A DNA stretch of 64,000 nt from Pseudomonas frederiksbergensis (GCF_900105495.1 NZ_FNTF01000002.1:4394501-4458500), one strand, 5' to 3'. Positions 8,317 to 16,972 are shown, numbered from the stretch's first letter. The notes: a model not told the origin generated them from the letters alone. Made by a program: numbers and translations.

Positions 8317-9312
8317 TCAGAGCTCCAGCAGGATCTGCGCCAGAGGCCGGGTGCAGAGGTGCAGCGGGTTGGACTGCGCTTCACCGGCCATGCCTTTGTT
8401 GAACGGCATCGGCTCGATCTTGCTGTAGTACGGAACGCCCTCGGTGTTGACCGTTTCCATGTAGTCGGCCGGGGCAAAGACCGAGATGTACAGATCCGGT
8501 ACGCCTTCGGGAATCAGCAGCGCTTTGTCGTCATGGATGAAGGTCACGCCGGCGATTTTGCCGCGATAACGCTCCCAGACAATGCCGCCGAATTCGAAGC
8601 TTTCGCGGGCATCGCCACGCAAGGCGGCGGCTTGCTGACTGTTGAGGAAGGTCTCTTTCACCGACTTGTGAACGATCAGCTTGTTCCAGAAATTTTTGCC
8701 ACACAGGGCGCGCGAGCCACTGCTGGTGATGCTACCCAGCGCATCTTCCTGCAGGTCCAACGCTTCACCGCACTTTACGCGCAGCTCGGTCTCAGCATTG
8801 GCGAGTCCCATGGACATTTTCTTGCGGGTCACGCCGAAGGTTTTGTAAATGTCCAACAGCACCGTCGACCCGTCGGCATCGAGAATCTGCCCGTTCAACG
8901 CGCCCATGCGTTGAAATTCGTGAGTGGCATCCAGCTGTCGACGCGCTTTCGCCAGGCGCTTATTCACCACGTCCTGGACCGCCTGCAACTCGGAGCGCGT
9001 TCCGAAGGCGCGGATACCCTGAATCTCATCGGCCTTGATCGCAAAGCGTTGCGGCAAGTGCACGGTATTGAACGGGATCAGGTTGCGCTTCGTGCCACTG
9101 ACCACCAGGCCAGATGTACCGCGCTCACCGGCTGGCACCAAAGCCAGGATGTCGCCATCCTTTTCGATTTGCACGGTCAGGGTGGTGATGCCCTCTTCCT
9201 GGAACAGACCCAGGCTACTGATGCGGCCCGGCAGGTATTCCTGTTCGTTGATGGCGGCGGTCAGCGAAGAGACCGAAAACGCGTCATCGTTAAAGATTTC
9301 AATATCAGCCAT
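8317..9312 (-). CDS. Major capsid protein E (lambda type)
   Basis: A protein of 331 residues, compared with 341 in lambda gpE, with the family pattern 'GRISSLGLFQEEGITTLTVQIEKDGD' near the N-terminus, 'VPAGERGTSG', and the C-terminal 'GEAQSNPLHLCTRPLAQILLEL'. Upstream lies the decoration protein D gene, downstream the FII gene, the lambda order. A terminator-like hairpin separates it from D. Confidence 0.93.
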   Translation of the reverse strand: MADIEIFNDDAFSVSSLTAAINEQEYLPGRISSLGLFQEEGITTLTVQIEKDGDILALVPAGERGTSGLVVSGTKRNLIPFNTVHLPQRFAIKADEIQGIRAFGTRSELQAVQDVVNKRLAKARRQLDATHEFQRMGALNGQILDADGSTVLLDIYKTFGVTRKKMSMGLANAETELRVKCGEALDLQEDALGSITSSGSRALCGKNFWNKLIVHKSVKETFLNSQQAAALRGDARESFEFGGIVWERYRGKIAGVTFIHDDKALLIPEGVPDLYISVFAPADYMETVNTEGVPYYSKIEPMPFNKGMAGEAQSNPLHLCTRPLAQILLEL

Positions 9313-9337
9313 GAAGCAATCTCCAGAAAATGAAAAA

Positions 9338-9352
9338 CCCGCACTCGGCGGG
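9338..9352 (-). terminator. Hairpin CCCGC-N5-GCGGG with U-run between genes D and E
   Basis: A five-base GC stem with loop ACTCG, followed on the minus strand by TTTTTC. The core is the same as at 6195-6213. It lies inside the D-to-E transcript, so complete termination would silence the capsid gene. Partial termination or mRNA processing is more likely. Confidence 0.45.
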
Positions 9353-9372
9353 CTGGAAAAACAGGGATCGCC

Positions 9373-9717
9373 TTAGCGGACGATCAGGAAGTGAGTGGCT
9401 AGCGCCCTTTCGGCAGCGAGGTCCAGGCCCGTGAGGTGGGCTTCGCTGACTTCCGCCAGGCGCACCACGGCACGACCACGCCGCACCACATCCGATTCGC
9501 CGAGCGGGCCGTAAAGGATGGCGATCGCGTTTTCGCTACCGTCTTCGGCCGTTGGGTTATACGGAGCAAACTCACCGGTCAGGCTGACCAGACCGAGGAT
9601 CTGTCCAGGCTCGAGTGCAGGGCCAGCGGCGACATTGATCGCTTCGCGGGAAATGGTGCCGGCCGCTTCAGACAGGAGAAATTCGCCCGCATGCATCGGC
9701 TCTCGTTGAATAGTCAT
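9373..9717 (-). CDS. Head decoration protein D
   Basis: A protein of 114 residues, the usual length for lambda gpD. It begins 'MTIQREPMHAGEFLLSE' and contains 'GLVSLTGEFAPYNPTAEDGSENAIAILYG', a characteristic decoration-protein stretch. The trimeric product caps the expanded capsid at three-fold axes. The start overlaps the protease stop (ATGA), suggesting coupled translation. Confidence 0.93.
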   Translation of the reverse strand: MTIQREPMHAGEFLLSEAAGTISREAINVAAGPALEPGQILGLVSLTGEFAPYNPTAEDGSENAIAILYGPLGESDVVRRGRAVVRLAEVSEAHLTGLDLAAERALATHFLIVR

Positions 9718-10868
9718 CGTCTTACTCCTGAAGCAGGTTGGGATTTACCGGTCTGCGCGGCTTGGCGGGCGGACCAAATGGAAGGTTGATCGATTTTTTT
9801 GGCCTGCACCTTCAGGGCCGGGTCATCGTCCAGCGGCAAGCTGTTGTCGATTTCGAAACCCTTGCCACTGCCGACGATCTTGTCGAACAGACGCGCACGT
9901 ACCGCTGCGACGTCCAGGCCAGCGGCAACGAACTCGACACTGAACTCGGGCAACCGCGCAGCCACGCAAAGATCGTTCACCGCTTTGGCCCGAGTCAGAC
10001 CGGCCTGGACGGTGGCTTCGCTTTCGAGTTTGGTTGAGCTGAGCAGTGGCTCAATCAAATTGTTGATGCCCAACTCGGCACAACGCTGGGTGATCATCAG
10101 GGCCAACTTCGCCGAGTCGACCACGAGAGGCGTCAACGGCGGATCATCCGGTTCCAAGTCCGGATCAGACTCTGGCGGTTCGTCGAGCTGGGCCAGTAGC
10201 TCGGCCGGTGCGTGCTGATAACGCTGCAGCACGGCACCTTGGCCGACACATGCCTTAACCGTGACACCGTCACCCACTTCGTCAGCCAGCCCCAAGGCCA
10301 CCGCCTCATTGGCGGTGAGCCAGGTTTCATTGGCAACCAGGCGCCGCAATTCGACCTCATCAATGTCCGGTGCTTTGGCCTTGTATGCTGCGATGATCGC
10401 CTCCATGGTTTGGTCCAGGACATCAGCCACCTTGCGAAAGTCTTCGGCATCCCCTGCCGCGTATGTCCACGGGTTGTGAATCATCAGCATGGCGTTGGAG
10501 GCGATCACAACCCGGTGTGCCCCGCACACCGCCACGCTGGCAGCACTGGCGGCCAGCGCATCCACCCGGCCGGTGCAACGCTCACCCAGACGCGACAACG
10601 CGTTGTGCATGGCCAGGCCGTCGAACAGGTCGCCGCCGATGCTGTTGAAGGCGGCGATCACCGGCGAGACGCCATCGTCCATGGCGCGCAGATCCTGCAC
10701 GAACTGATTGGCGGTGATACCCCAGCCACCGATCTCGCCGTAAACAAAGACCTCGATCACCCGCTCGGTGGCTTCACCGCTCGCGTGTACCGCGTACCAG
10801 GTTTTATCTTGCACCGGCACGCGCTTGCCCGCCCGGTTGTAAATGCGCGGTCGCGTTTTCTTGCTCAT
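9714..10868 (-). CDS. ClpP-like / S49 prohead protease with C-terminal scaffold-like region
   Basis: A protein of 384 residues. Residues about 35-210 form a ClpP-fold protease with 'FNSIGGDLFDGLAM' and the serine motif 'ALAASAASVAVCGA', followed by 'MIHNPWTYAAGDAEDF' that carries the catalytic His. The C-terminal 170 residues are acidic and helical, with a run of Glu, Asp and Pro near 225-240. As in lambda gpC, this part may serve as scaffold. The gene lies between portal and decoration genes, the lambda B-C-D order. Confidence 0.9.
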   Translation of the reverse strand: MSKKTRPRIYNRAGKRVPVQDKTWYAVHASGEATERVIEVFVYGEIGGWGITANQFVQDLRAMDDGVSPVIAAFNSIGGDLFDGLAMHNALSRLGERCTGRVDALAASAASVAVCGAHRVVIASNAMLMIHNPWTYAAGDAEDFRKVADVLDQTMEAIIAAYKAKAPDIDEVELRRLVANETWLTANEAVALGLADEVGDGVTVKACVGQGAVLQRYQHAPAELLAQLDEPPESDPDLEPDDPPLTPLVVDSAKLALMITQRCAELGINNLIEPLLSSTKLESEATVQAGLTRAKAVNDLCVAARLPEFSVEFVAAGLDVAAVRARLFDKIVGSGKGFEIDNSLPLDDDPALKVQAKKIDQPSIWSARQAAQTGKSQPASGVRR

Positions 10869-12343
10869 GGTTGCTCCTTGTCGTCGATCGGGACGAAAGC
10901 GTCGAGGGTGGTGTAATTGAGGCCGAGGGTGGTGGCCCGGACCAGATCGGCGGCGTTTTCCGCGTCGACCGTTTCCGCGTCGTAACCGGTACGCAGGACC
11001 ATCTCGCTACGTGAAGCGAAGCCGGCCTGCACCTCCATCCGCCGGGCCTGCACGTCCTGCACAGGCTGGATGTAGGCCCAACCTTGCGGGACCCAACGCG
11101 TGCGCAAGTACTCACGGCGCCGTTGGGTGTAGTCGTCCAGCACCAGAACACCCGACAACACTGCCATGTCCATCCAGGCCGCACGGACCGGTCGGCAAAG
11201 CTGATGCACGTAGACGCCGAACTGCAGTTGCTCCAATCGACGCCGAAACTCGTTGAGCACCACCCGCAGCGCCCGGTCGTTGACCTCGCGCATGTCGCCG
11301 GTGAGGATCTCGTACGGTGTGCCGGTACCGGCAGCAGCTGCCATCAGTTGCTGTCGCATGAAGTCGGGATAGTTGTTGCCCGCATCTGGCGGTTTGGAGA
11401 ACTCGACCTCTTCACCTGGCCCCAGCTCTTGCATGGTGCCGGGCTCCAACGCCACCATCGGCGTGAAGCCGTCGCGGTCCAGGTTCAACGGTTGGCCGGT
11501 GACCGGGTCTCTAGGCGTCTGGACGCTATCCGGCGCCGGACGACTGATAAACCCGGCGAACAGGTTGGCGACTTCCTGGCGAAACAACACCGCATCGTCG
11601 TAGTTGTCGAGGCTGCGCAGGCGCTTCAACACTGGCGATAAACGCGGCACGCCACGCAACTGGCCTGGCTCGACCGGTTCGAAAATATGCAACACCTGAG
11701 CGGCCGGCACGCGCACCAGTTGGTTGTAACCGGCATTCAGCGAAGAAGCATCACGCGGGTGCGAGAGGTACATCCAGTACGCCACGCGCTTGCCACCCGG
11801 GGTGAACTCGATCCCGGCGCGGATGAAGTTGCCGTCGCGAGTGGTTTCGAACTTGTCGTGAGGGACAAACTCGGGGGCCAGGATCTGCAACTGCAACGGC
11901 ACCGCGAGACCTTCATCCAGGCCACGCGGGCGCAGCCGGATAAAACATTCGCCCGAGGTTTCCACCGTGCGCGCGACCAATGCTTGCTGGCCGTTGAAGT
12001 CGGTGCGCTCATCGGCATCCGACTCATCGACCCAGTCGTCCCAAAGTTCCTGCAGCAATTTGCGCAGGGCTTCGTCGTCGGATTTTGGCCTTGGCGTAAT
12101 ACCGGTGCCAATCAGGTTACTGACGCGTTTGTCGATTACATTGTAGGCATACGGGTCGTTGCGAACCGCTGCCCGGGAGCGTGATCGCAAGTTGCGCAGC
12201 GCCGGGGTATTGATGCTGTTGATTCCGTTGTCGGGAGCATCCCAGCCAGTGGATCGTCGGCCCTCCCCGGCGCCTTCGTAACTGGCCTTGATGTTCGACG
12301 GCAACACGAATCCGTTACGGGTGAGCGTCGGATAGCGGGCCAT
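10865..12343 (-). CDS. Phage portal protein (lambda family)
   Basis: A protein of 492 residues beginning 'MARYPTLTRNGFV'. The 'ALRNLRSRSRAAVRNDPYAYNVIDKRVSNLIGTGI' region is the standard lambda portal opening. The central 'HIFEPVEPGQLRGVPRLSPVLKRLRSL' segment is also conserved. The dodecameric ring is the DNA entry channel and the docking site of the terminase. It overlaps the protease by four bases and shares the stop/start base with the gpW-like gene. Confidence 0.95.
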   Translation of the reverse strand: MARYPTLTRNGFVLPSNIKASYEGAGEGRRSTGWDAPDNGINSINTPALRNLRSRSRAAVRNDPYAYNVIDKRVSNLIGTGITPRPKSDDEALRKLLQELWDDWVDESDADERTDFNGQQALVARTVETSGECFIRLRPRGLDEGLAVPLQLQILAPEFVPHDKFETTRDGNFIRAGIEFTPGGKRVAYWMYLSHPRDASSLNAGYNQLVRVPAAQVLHIFEPVEPGQLRGVPRLSPVLKRLRSLDNYDDAVLFRQEVANLFAGFISRPAPDSVQTPRDPVTGQPLNLDRDGFTPMVALEPGTMQELGPGEEVEFSKPPDAGNNYPDFMRQQLMAAAAGTGTPYEILTGDMREVNDRALRVVLNEFRRRLEQLQFGVYVHQLCRPVRAAWMDMAVLSGVLVLDDYTQRRREYLRTRWVPQGWAYIQPVQDVQARRMEVQAGFASRSEMVLRTGYDAETVDAENAADLVRATTLGLNYTTLDAFVPIDDKEQP

Positions 12344-12549
12344 TAGAGTCCTTTGCCTCCGTGGTACAACCGAACCACCCGAGAGCGTGGCCCGGCTGTA
12401 CTGATCAACGAGGTGCGAATTTCCTCGCGCGCCTTGAGCAGTTCGTCGACGGTTCGGTATTCCACGGTGCGGTCGGTGTAGCGCACAACTTTTTCACCGC
12501 GAGCGATGGCCGCCTCAACCGCGTCGAGGTGCTTTTGGGTAAAGGACAT
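12343..12549 (-). CDS. Head-tail joining protein gpW
   Basis: A protein of 68 residues, exactly the size of lambda gpW, beginning 'MSFTQKHLDAVEAAIARGE' with the conserved 'VRYTDRTVEYRTVDELL' stretch. It lies between terminase and portal, as in lambda. It is required after DNA packaging to seal the head connector and allow FII to bind. Confidence 0.92.
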   Translation of the reverse strand: MSFTQKHLDAVEAAIARGEKVVRYTDRTVEYRTVDELLKAREEIRTSLISTAGPRSRVVRLYHGGKGL

Positions 12550-12550
12550 A

Positions 12551-14563
12551 TCAGCGTCTCTTCAGGTAACCGCTGGTGGAGCTGCGGCGTTGAGGGGGTG
12601 GTGCTGCCGGTCGCGGTTGGACGACCACAACAGTGGATTGCGGTGCCGGTTGAGCAGCAGTTGGTGGTGTTGAAGCGGTGACGCGTTCGCCTTGAACCGG
12701 TTTGATGTCCAAGGCGTCGTCGAACAGACCCGACTGCGCCATGGCCTGACGAACCCGCTCCCAGTCGTGTTCGTGGTAGCGGTTAAGACCCAGGTAATGG
12801 GCCATCGCCAGGCAGTACACCATCAGGTCGAGGGCTTCATTGCGCTCGGCCTTGCCCTTGACCCATTCGATACGTTTGTGGCCCTTGATGTAGCGGGTCA
12901 CCTTACGTTCGACGACGCATTGCTCGAAAAACTCGTCTGGCAGATCGTTGGCAAAGTGCAGCGCGCCGGGGCCTGACTCGAACGCATAGCGGTTGTAGAT
13001 CCAATCCTTCGCGGTGTCGGTACCGACGAACCACAGTTCAACGCCGTTGCGCTCCGTCTGACCTTTCCAGGTCACATCCATCATGGATGGCCGCTGCGCA
13101 ATGACATTCCTACCAGGCTTGCTCGCTCCCTTGACTGCAAACACGTTGCGCCAGCGACGCAGGCGGCAGAACTGATAAACCTCGTCGGTGTGGTGACCAC
13201 CGGAATCGACCGCCGTGGCGAGGATCGCCAATCCCACACCGCAAGGGTGCCGATAGCGAACCTTGAGCTTGTCATCCAGCACCGACCAAGTGCTTTCATT
13301 GGCTGGGTCGCCCCAGATGATTTGGTGGTCGATGATCCACCGCTCCATACCGATGCCGAACCCCATGACCATCAACTCCAGGCGGTTGGCCTGGACGTCG
13401 ACTGAGGCAGTCAGCATCAGCACGCCCGAAGACATCGAGCCGAGCCCGTAGGTCTCCAGCCGCGCACGCGCAATGAGGACGGCCGCCTTGGTTTGCTCCT
13501 GCGCGCTATCCCATACCTTGGCGAGACGGGTGTTGTAAAACACCTGCATTGGTTCAAGGTCACCTTTGGCCTGGGCCTTTTTTGCCTTCTCGAATTGCTT
13601 AGCCAGGGTCTTCCAGTCCATCCAGCCGAGGGGTGAATACAGTGCGTTGAGGTGGAAACCTACTGTTTCACCATCGCCCTCGGCATGGGCGCGCCATTCA
13701 CCGTTGGCGAGCATTTCGCCCTTGTGATACTCCTCGATCAGCACATCGCAATCAGAGCCCGCGCACTGGTAATGCACGACGCTGTAATCTTTCGAGTAGT
13801 GCAGGCGCTCCCATTCCAAGGTCTGCATGTGACCACAGCTCGGGCACGGTACGTAGTAGTAACGCTGGTCGCTGCCTTCGAACAGGTCTGAGATCCGAGA
13901 GGCACCCTTGATCGTTGGCGAACTGGAGAAGTAAAACTTAGCGTTGCGGCCAAAGGTACTACCCCGGGTTTCCGCCAGTTCGATGGGGTCCCCCTCTTCG
14001 CCGATGTCCACTTCCCAGCGGTCGATCTCGTCGCCGTACACGTAACGCGCTGACAGCTCAGACAGGTTGGCTGCCGAGCCAGCGGTCGTGACATACAGCG
14101 AACCACCTTCAAACTCCTTGGTGTCCATGGTGTTGCGCGAGTCACGCGATCGGCTGGACGCTACACGTTCTCGCAGCACAGGTGTGGCTTTGATCGTTTT
14201 GCCGATGCGCGACGACACCCGCTTTGCGAGGCCAAGGCTCGGCAACAGTGTCAGGATGTTGGACGGTGCCATGTGGATCAGGCCGCCAATCCAGTTCAAG
14301 GCAATCTGTGTTTTCATCAACTGCGAGGCCACCATGGTGACCACGCGTTTACAACGATGTGACGGTGATAAACACCGCATAGGTTCGCGCGCATAAGGTG
14401 TTCGCGATGTCCGGTATTTACCAGGCTCGGCAGCGCCCGTGTCACGCGGGATACGCATGTACTCGTCGGCCCATTCATCAACCCAAAGCGCTGGCTCGGG
14501 ACGCAGCCCACGGTAATACGCCTCGCGGTACACCTGTGCACCGTTGGCATATTCAGCAGGCAT
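12551..14563 (-). CDS. Terminase large subunit (GpA family)
   Basis: A protein of 670 residues, compared with 641 in lambda gpA. The N-terminal ATPase has 'LSPSHRCKRVVTMVASQLMKTQ' and 'SSSPTIKGASRISDLFE', with a Zn-finger-like 'CPSCGHMQTLEWE' in the middle. The C-terminal nuclease part contains 'LTASVDVQANRLELMVMGFG' and 'ATAVDSGGHHTDEVYQFCRLR', with acidic residues suited to metal binding. The last 60 residues are a low-complexity Pro/Thr/Gln/Ala tail, probably the portal-binding end. It drives ATP-dependent packaging and cos cleavage. Confidence 0.95.
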   Translation of the reverse strand: MPAEYANGAQVYREAYYRGLRPEPALWVDEWADEYMRIPRDTGAAEPGKYRTSRTPYAREPMRCLSPSHRCKRVVTMVASQLMKTQIALNWIGGLIHMAPSNILTLLPSLGLAKRVSSRIGKTIKATPVLRERVASSRSRDSRNTMDTKEFEGGSLYVTTAGSAANLSELSARYVYGDEIDRWEVDIGEEGDPIELAETRGSTFGRNAKFYFSSSPTIKGASRISDLFEGSDQRYYYVPCPSCGHMQTLEWERLHYSKDYSVVHYQCAGSDCDVLIEEYHKGEMLANGEWRAHAEGDGETVGFHLNALYSPLGWMDWKTLAKQFEKAKKAQAKGDLEPMQVFYNTRLAKVWDSAQEQTKAAVLIARARLETYGLGSMSSGVLMLTASVDVQANRLELMVMGFGIGMERWIIDHQIIWGDPANESTWSVLDDKLKVRYRHPCGVGLAILATAVDSGGHHTDEVYQFCRLRRWRNVFAVKGASKPGRNVIAQRPSMMDVTWKGQTERNGVELWFVGTDTAKDWIYNRYAFESGPGALHFANDLPDEFFEQCVVERKVTRYIKGHKRIEWVKGKAERNEALDLMVYCLAMAHYLGLNRYHEHDWERVRQAMAQSGLFDDALDIKPVQGERVTASTPPTAAQPAPQSTVVVVQPRPAAPPPQRRSSTSGYLKRR

Positions 14564-14567
14564 AGGT

Positions 14568-15131
14568 CTAACTCGTAGTCGTTACAGCGTGAATAAAGTC
14601 TTCATTGGAAATGCGCTCGGCATCCTCAAGCGCGCTACGAAGCTCTTTCATCAGATATTTTTCAATATCCCAAGGGTCATTCATTGCTGACAGTTCGGGA
14701 GCGAGTTGAGGCGGCAGTGCCAAGAGCAGATCGCGCACCATCCGCCCGGAGGCGAATGCAGCCTCATCCACTACTGTTCGCTCCACCAATTCACCGCTCG
14801 CTTGGAGAACTTCGGTCTCAGCCTTTTCAGCTTGGGCCAGCGCAAGCCGGGTTCTGGCTTTTTGGTAGTCCGGCGCAGCCGTGGAAAGCGCGGTCGGGGA
14901 TGCATGCGGGAATGCAGGCTCTGACTCTTGATGGCCGAGGACCCGCGGAACTTTGCCAAGGGAATTACTGCGCGATGGATCGCTGGTCATCGCCAGGTAT
15001 TGCTCGCTTGCTTCAACGTCCACTTTGCCGTCGAGGGTCAGGACCAGGCGGCCACGCTGGACTAATTTGCCAACGTATTGCCGGGACCAGCCCTTGCTGC
15101 TCGCATACTCTGTTCGACTCAAAATGGTCAT
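14568..15131 (-). CDS. Terminase small subunit (Nu1-like)
   Basis: A protein of 187 residues. The N-terminal 'LSRTEYASSKGWSRQYVGKLVQRGRLVLTLDGKVDVEASEQYLA' is a winged helix-turn-helix of the Nu1 type that binds the packaging site. The remainder is helical, with 'YQKARTRLALAQAEKAETEVLQASGELVER' resembling the oligomerisation region of DUF1441/Nu1 proteins. It lies immediately upstream of gpA. Four phased GTCAACC repeats lie just upstream and are likely binding targets. Confidence 0.85.
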   Translation of the reverse strand: MTILSRTEYASSKGWSRQYVGKLVQRGRLVLTLDGKVDVEASEQYLAMTSDPSRSNSLGKVPRVLGHQESEPAFPHASPTALSTAAPDYQKARTRLALAQAEKAETEVLQASGELVERTVVDEAAFASGRMVRDLLLALPPQLAPELSAMNDPWDIEKYLMKELRSALEDAERISNEDFIHAVTTTS

Positions 15132-15142
15132 GTAAACCTCCT

Positions 15143-15183
15143 GTCAACCAAGGGGTGTCAACCGCCGTCAACCTCTGTCAACC
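15143..15183 (+). repeat. Four phased GTCAACC direct repeats (candidate terminase binding / cos site)
   Basis: GTCAACC occurs at 15143, 15157, 15167 and 15177, spaced 14, 10 and 10 bases, so three copies lie on one face of the helix. The repeats abut the upstream end of the small terminase gene, the same relation as cosB to nu1 in lambda. The following 15184-15288 is non-coding and GC-rich. They are probably the small-terminase binding array, though autoregulation of the terminase operon is another possibility. Confidence 0.5.
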
Positions 15184-15288
15184 AACGTGGAAAAATTACC
15201 CGCTAACACTTTCCCGCGGGTTTCCGACCCCGTACCCCTCGGATAAACCCAGGGTCCCCGGCGGTTTTCGGTGCCCCGGCCCGGTGCA

Positions 15289-15633
15289 TCACCCCTGTTC
15301 ACCGCCGGAGGGTGGCGCTTCGCAGACACCCAGCCGCTTGGCGGCCCAGCGTTCGTAGAGGCCTATGGCAACATCAGCACCGGCCATCGCCGTCAAGCAA
15401 CCCAATGCGCCCGCCGTCCATATCGACATGCCGGCGGCGATCATAAGCATCATCGCCGACACGCCACAGACAATGCAGGCACCGGACCGAAGCGCAAGCC
15501 TTCGCAACAACACCCAGCCCCGCGCCCCATCCTTGTCTGCCCGCCACATCTCACCGGACACGCCACCAACCAACGCCAGTACGATCACTAACCAGATTGG
15601 CATCTCTGCCAGTGCTTGTTGTTCGCTTGTCAT
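15289..15633 (-). CDS. Phage holin
   Basis: A protein of about 114 residues from the ATG at 15633; a GTG at 15645 is an alternative start. It has hydrophobic segments around 'MPIWLVIVLALVGGVSG', 'ACIVCGVSAMMLMIAAGM' and 'IWTAGALGCLTAMAG', followed by the family ending 'GADVAIGLYERWAAKRLG'. This pattern of three short membrane helices and a basic C-terminus fits class I-like phage holins. It lies between terminase and the early genes, so lysis may be triggered early in the late transcript. No endolysin lies next to it in the window. Confidence 0.78.
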   Translation of the reverse strand: MTSEQQALAEMPIWLVIVLALVGGVSGEMWRADKDGARGWVLLRRLALRSGACIVCGVSAMMLMIAAGMSIWTAGALGCLTAMAGADVAIGLYERWAAKRLGVCEAPPSGGEQG

Positions 15634-15733
15634 TTGCTCGCTCACTGTGAAAATGGATGCTCACCACCACTACTGCTCTGTTTCGGTGATCCCGGATGTC
15701 GAATAAGCTGACGGTTTATTCTCGAGGGTTGTC

Positions 15734-16096
15734 ATGAATACTCTGAATGTCTTGGTCGCTGTAGCAGCGCTCATTCTTTTTCCAATCGGCGTTGCCACGT
15801 TCATGCTCTTGTGGGTTCAGGCATCTGACGAAGACAAAATGAAGTGGAAAAAATTGAGGGCTATCTGCACCGAAAAAATCACTCGTATCCTGACTTACGC
15901 GGGCACTCTCGTACTTGTCATACGGGGCGGCTTGGGAATCGTAGCTTTCGCCATAACCGATGATCCTCTGACTCGATCCAGCGTCCTGCACTTACTACTG
16001 GACTGCTGGTCCATAGTCGTCTTCGCCGCAACCGGCTTAGGACTTGCGGTGATCTGGCGAAAGATGGATGAAGCTCAACGCAATCAGCAATCGTGA
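15734..16096 (+). CDS. Small membrane protein, candidate lysogenic-conversion (moron) gene
   Basis: A protein of 120 residues with three predicted membrane helices (about 5-27, 50-72 and 86-106) separated by a basic loop 'EDKMKWKKLRAICTEKITR'. It is on the plus strand between leftward holin and Q-like genes and is followed 17 bases later by a strong bidirectional hairpin. An inverted, self-contained gene with its own terminator is the classical moron layout. No family was recognised; superinfection exclusion is only a guess from topology. Confidence 0.7.
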   Translation: MNTLNVLVAVAALILFPIGVATFMLLWVQASDEDKMKWKKLRAICTEKITRILTYAGTLVLVIRGGLGIVAFAITDDPLTRSSVLHLLLDCWSIVVFAATGLGLAVIWRKMDEAQRNQQS

Positions 16097-16112
16097 ATGA
16101 CGCGCACAAAAA

Positions 16113-16132
16113 AACCGGCTATATGGCCGGTT
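16113..16132. terminator. Bidirectional intrinsic terminator
   Basis: A seven-base stem AACCGGC/GCCGGTT with loop TATATG. On the minus strand it is followed by seven U residues, on the plus strand by TTCCTTT. It would end the plus-strand membrane gene and block early leftward transcripts unless an antiterminator acts. This makes sense if the neighbouring Q-like protein is an antiterminator. Confidence 0.8.
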
Positions 16133-16606
16133 CCTTTCGCCGCTCTCTGCGGTCGCACCTATCGAAGATGACTACTTTTTACAGGTGGATTCTCATGGCA
16201 GCAACCCCACTTTAATGCCACCCGGTGAATATGTGGGTAACGCAGGGTGAACGCCTAGCGAACGTCGGCGAATACACCACCTCGGCAATCTGTTGCTGTT
16301 GCGTTGTCCCATTTGTCCCACCTTTCAGGATCGAAGTGGGACGCCTGAGAGCGCCTGAATTCGGGGCCTCGCCCCACTGTCCTACTGTTTTATCTACTTT
16401 CTCGTGTAAAGGAAGAAATTGAATAACACGCGTGCGCGCCAAGGGCGCGTGCTGGTGCCCGCTCCGCTCACATGGGCGGGAAGCCCCGACAGGCGGGACA
16501 GTGGGACAGCCCAACAACGACAAGGCCCGCGCTTGTCCCACCACGTCAAAACGCAGTGGGGCAAGGCGGGCCAGTGGGACATCAACAGCCGGAGTCATGC
16601 CTCGGG
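16133..16606. repeat. Non-coding region with six TGTCCCAC / GTGGGACA motifs
   Basis: This 474-base stretch holds no convincing gene. Copies of TTGTCCCA or GTGGGACA lie at 16304, 16313, 16336 (GTGGGAC), 16501, 16533 and 16574, in both orientations, with a near copy (GTGGGGCA) at 16556. The motif density suggests protein binding. It lies just downstream of the Q-like gene and ahead of the late genes, where a late promoter or antiterminator utilisation site would be expected. Confidence 0.5.
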
Positions 16607-16972
16607 TCACGCAGCCTTCCCCATCAACATGCCTTCGATGTTCACATGGGCATCGTGCAAACGACGGTAATACGTCGGCGCACTGCAACCGCAGTGCAGC
16701 ATCTTCTGCGACAGAAAGCTTTCGTGGTTGCAGTAGTGCTCCATCACTACCAAGGCAAGCTCGGGTGCAAGATGCTTATTCACGATCAGCTCAATATCCG
16801 CCGATTCATCCAGCAGCACGCGACTGCCGCGAGTCCCCCGAATCAACTCCCCTTTGCACTCCATCAGCATCGCGATCATGTTGCCGCCGCTCGCTCCACC
16901 GAAACAGGTGGTTATCGGCGAGTGCAGCTCCTCGGCCCAAAGCTTGAGCATCTCGTCGATTCGCTTAATCAA
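16607..16972 (-). CDS. Q-like late gene regulator (putative antiterminator), TTG start
   Basis: A protein of about 121 residues starting 'MIKRIDEMLKLWAEEL' from a TTG codon at 16972. The TTG is preceded by GAGGAG at seven bases and overlaps the end of the replication gene; the next ATG (residue 8) would shorten the conserved N-terminal helix. The C-terminal part 'HCGCSAPTYYRRLHDAHVNIEGML' resembles a DNA-binding helix-turn-helix found in phage late regulators. It is the last gene of the leftward early operon, the position of lambda Q, and faces a strong terminator and the late genes. Confidence 0.6.
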   Translation of the reverse strand: MIKRIDEMLKLWAEELHSPITTCFGGASGGNMIAMLMECKGELIRGTRGSRVLLDESADIELIVNKHLAPELALVVMEHYCNHESFLSQKMLHCGCSAPTYYRRLHDAHVNIEGMLMGKAA

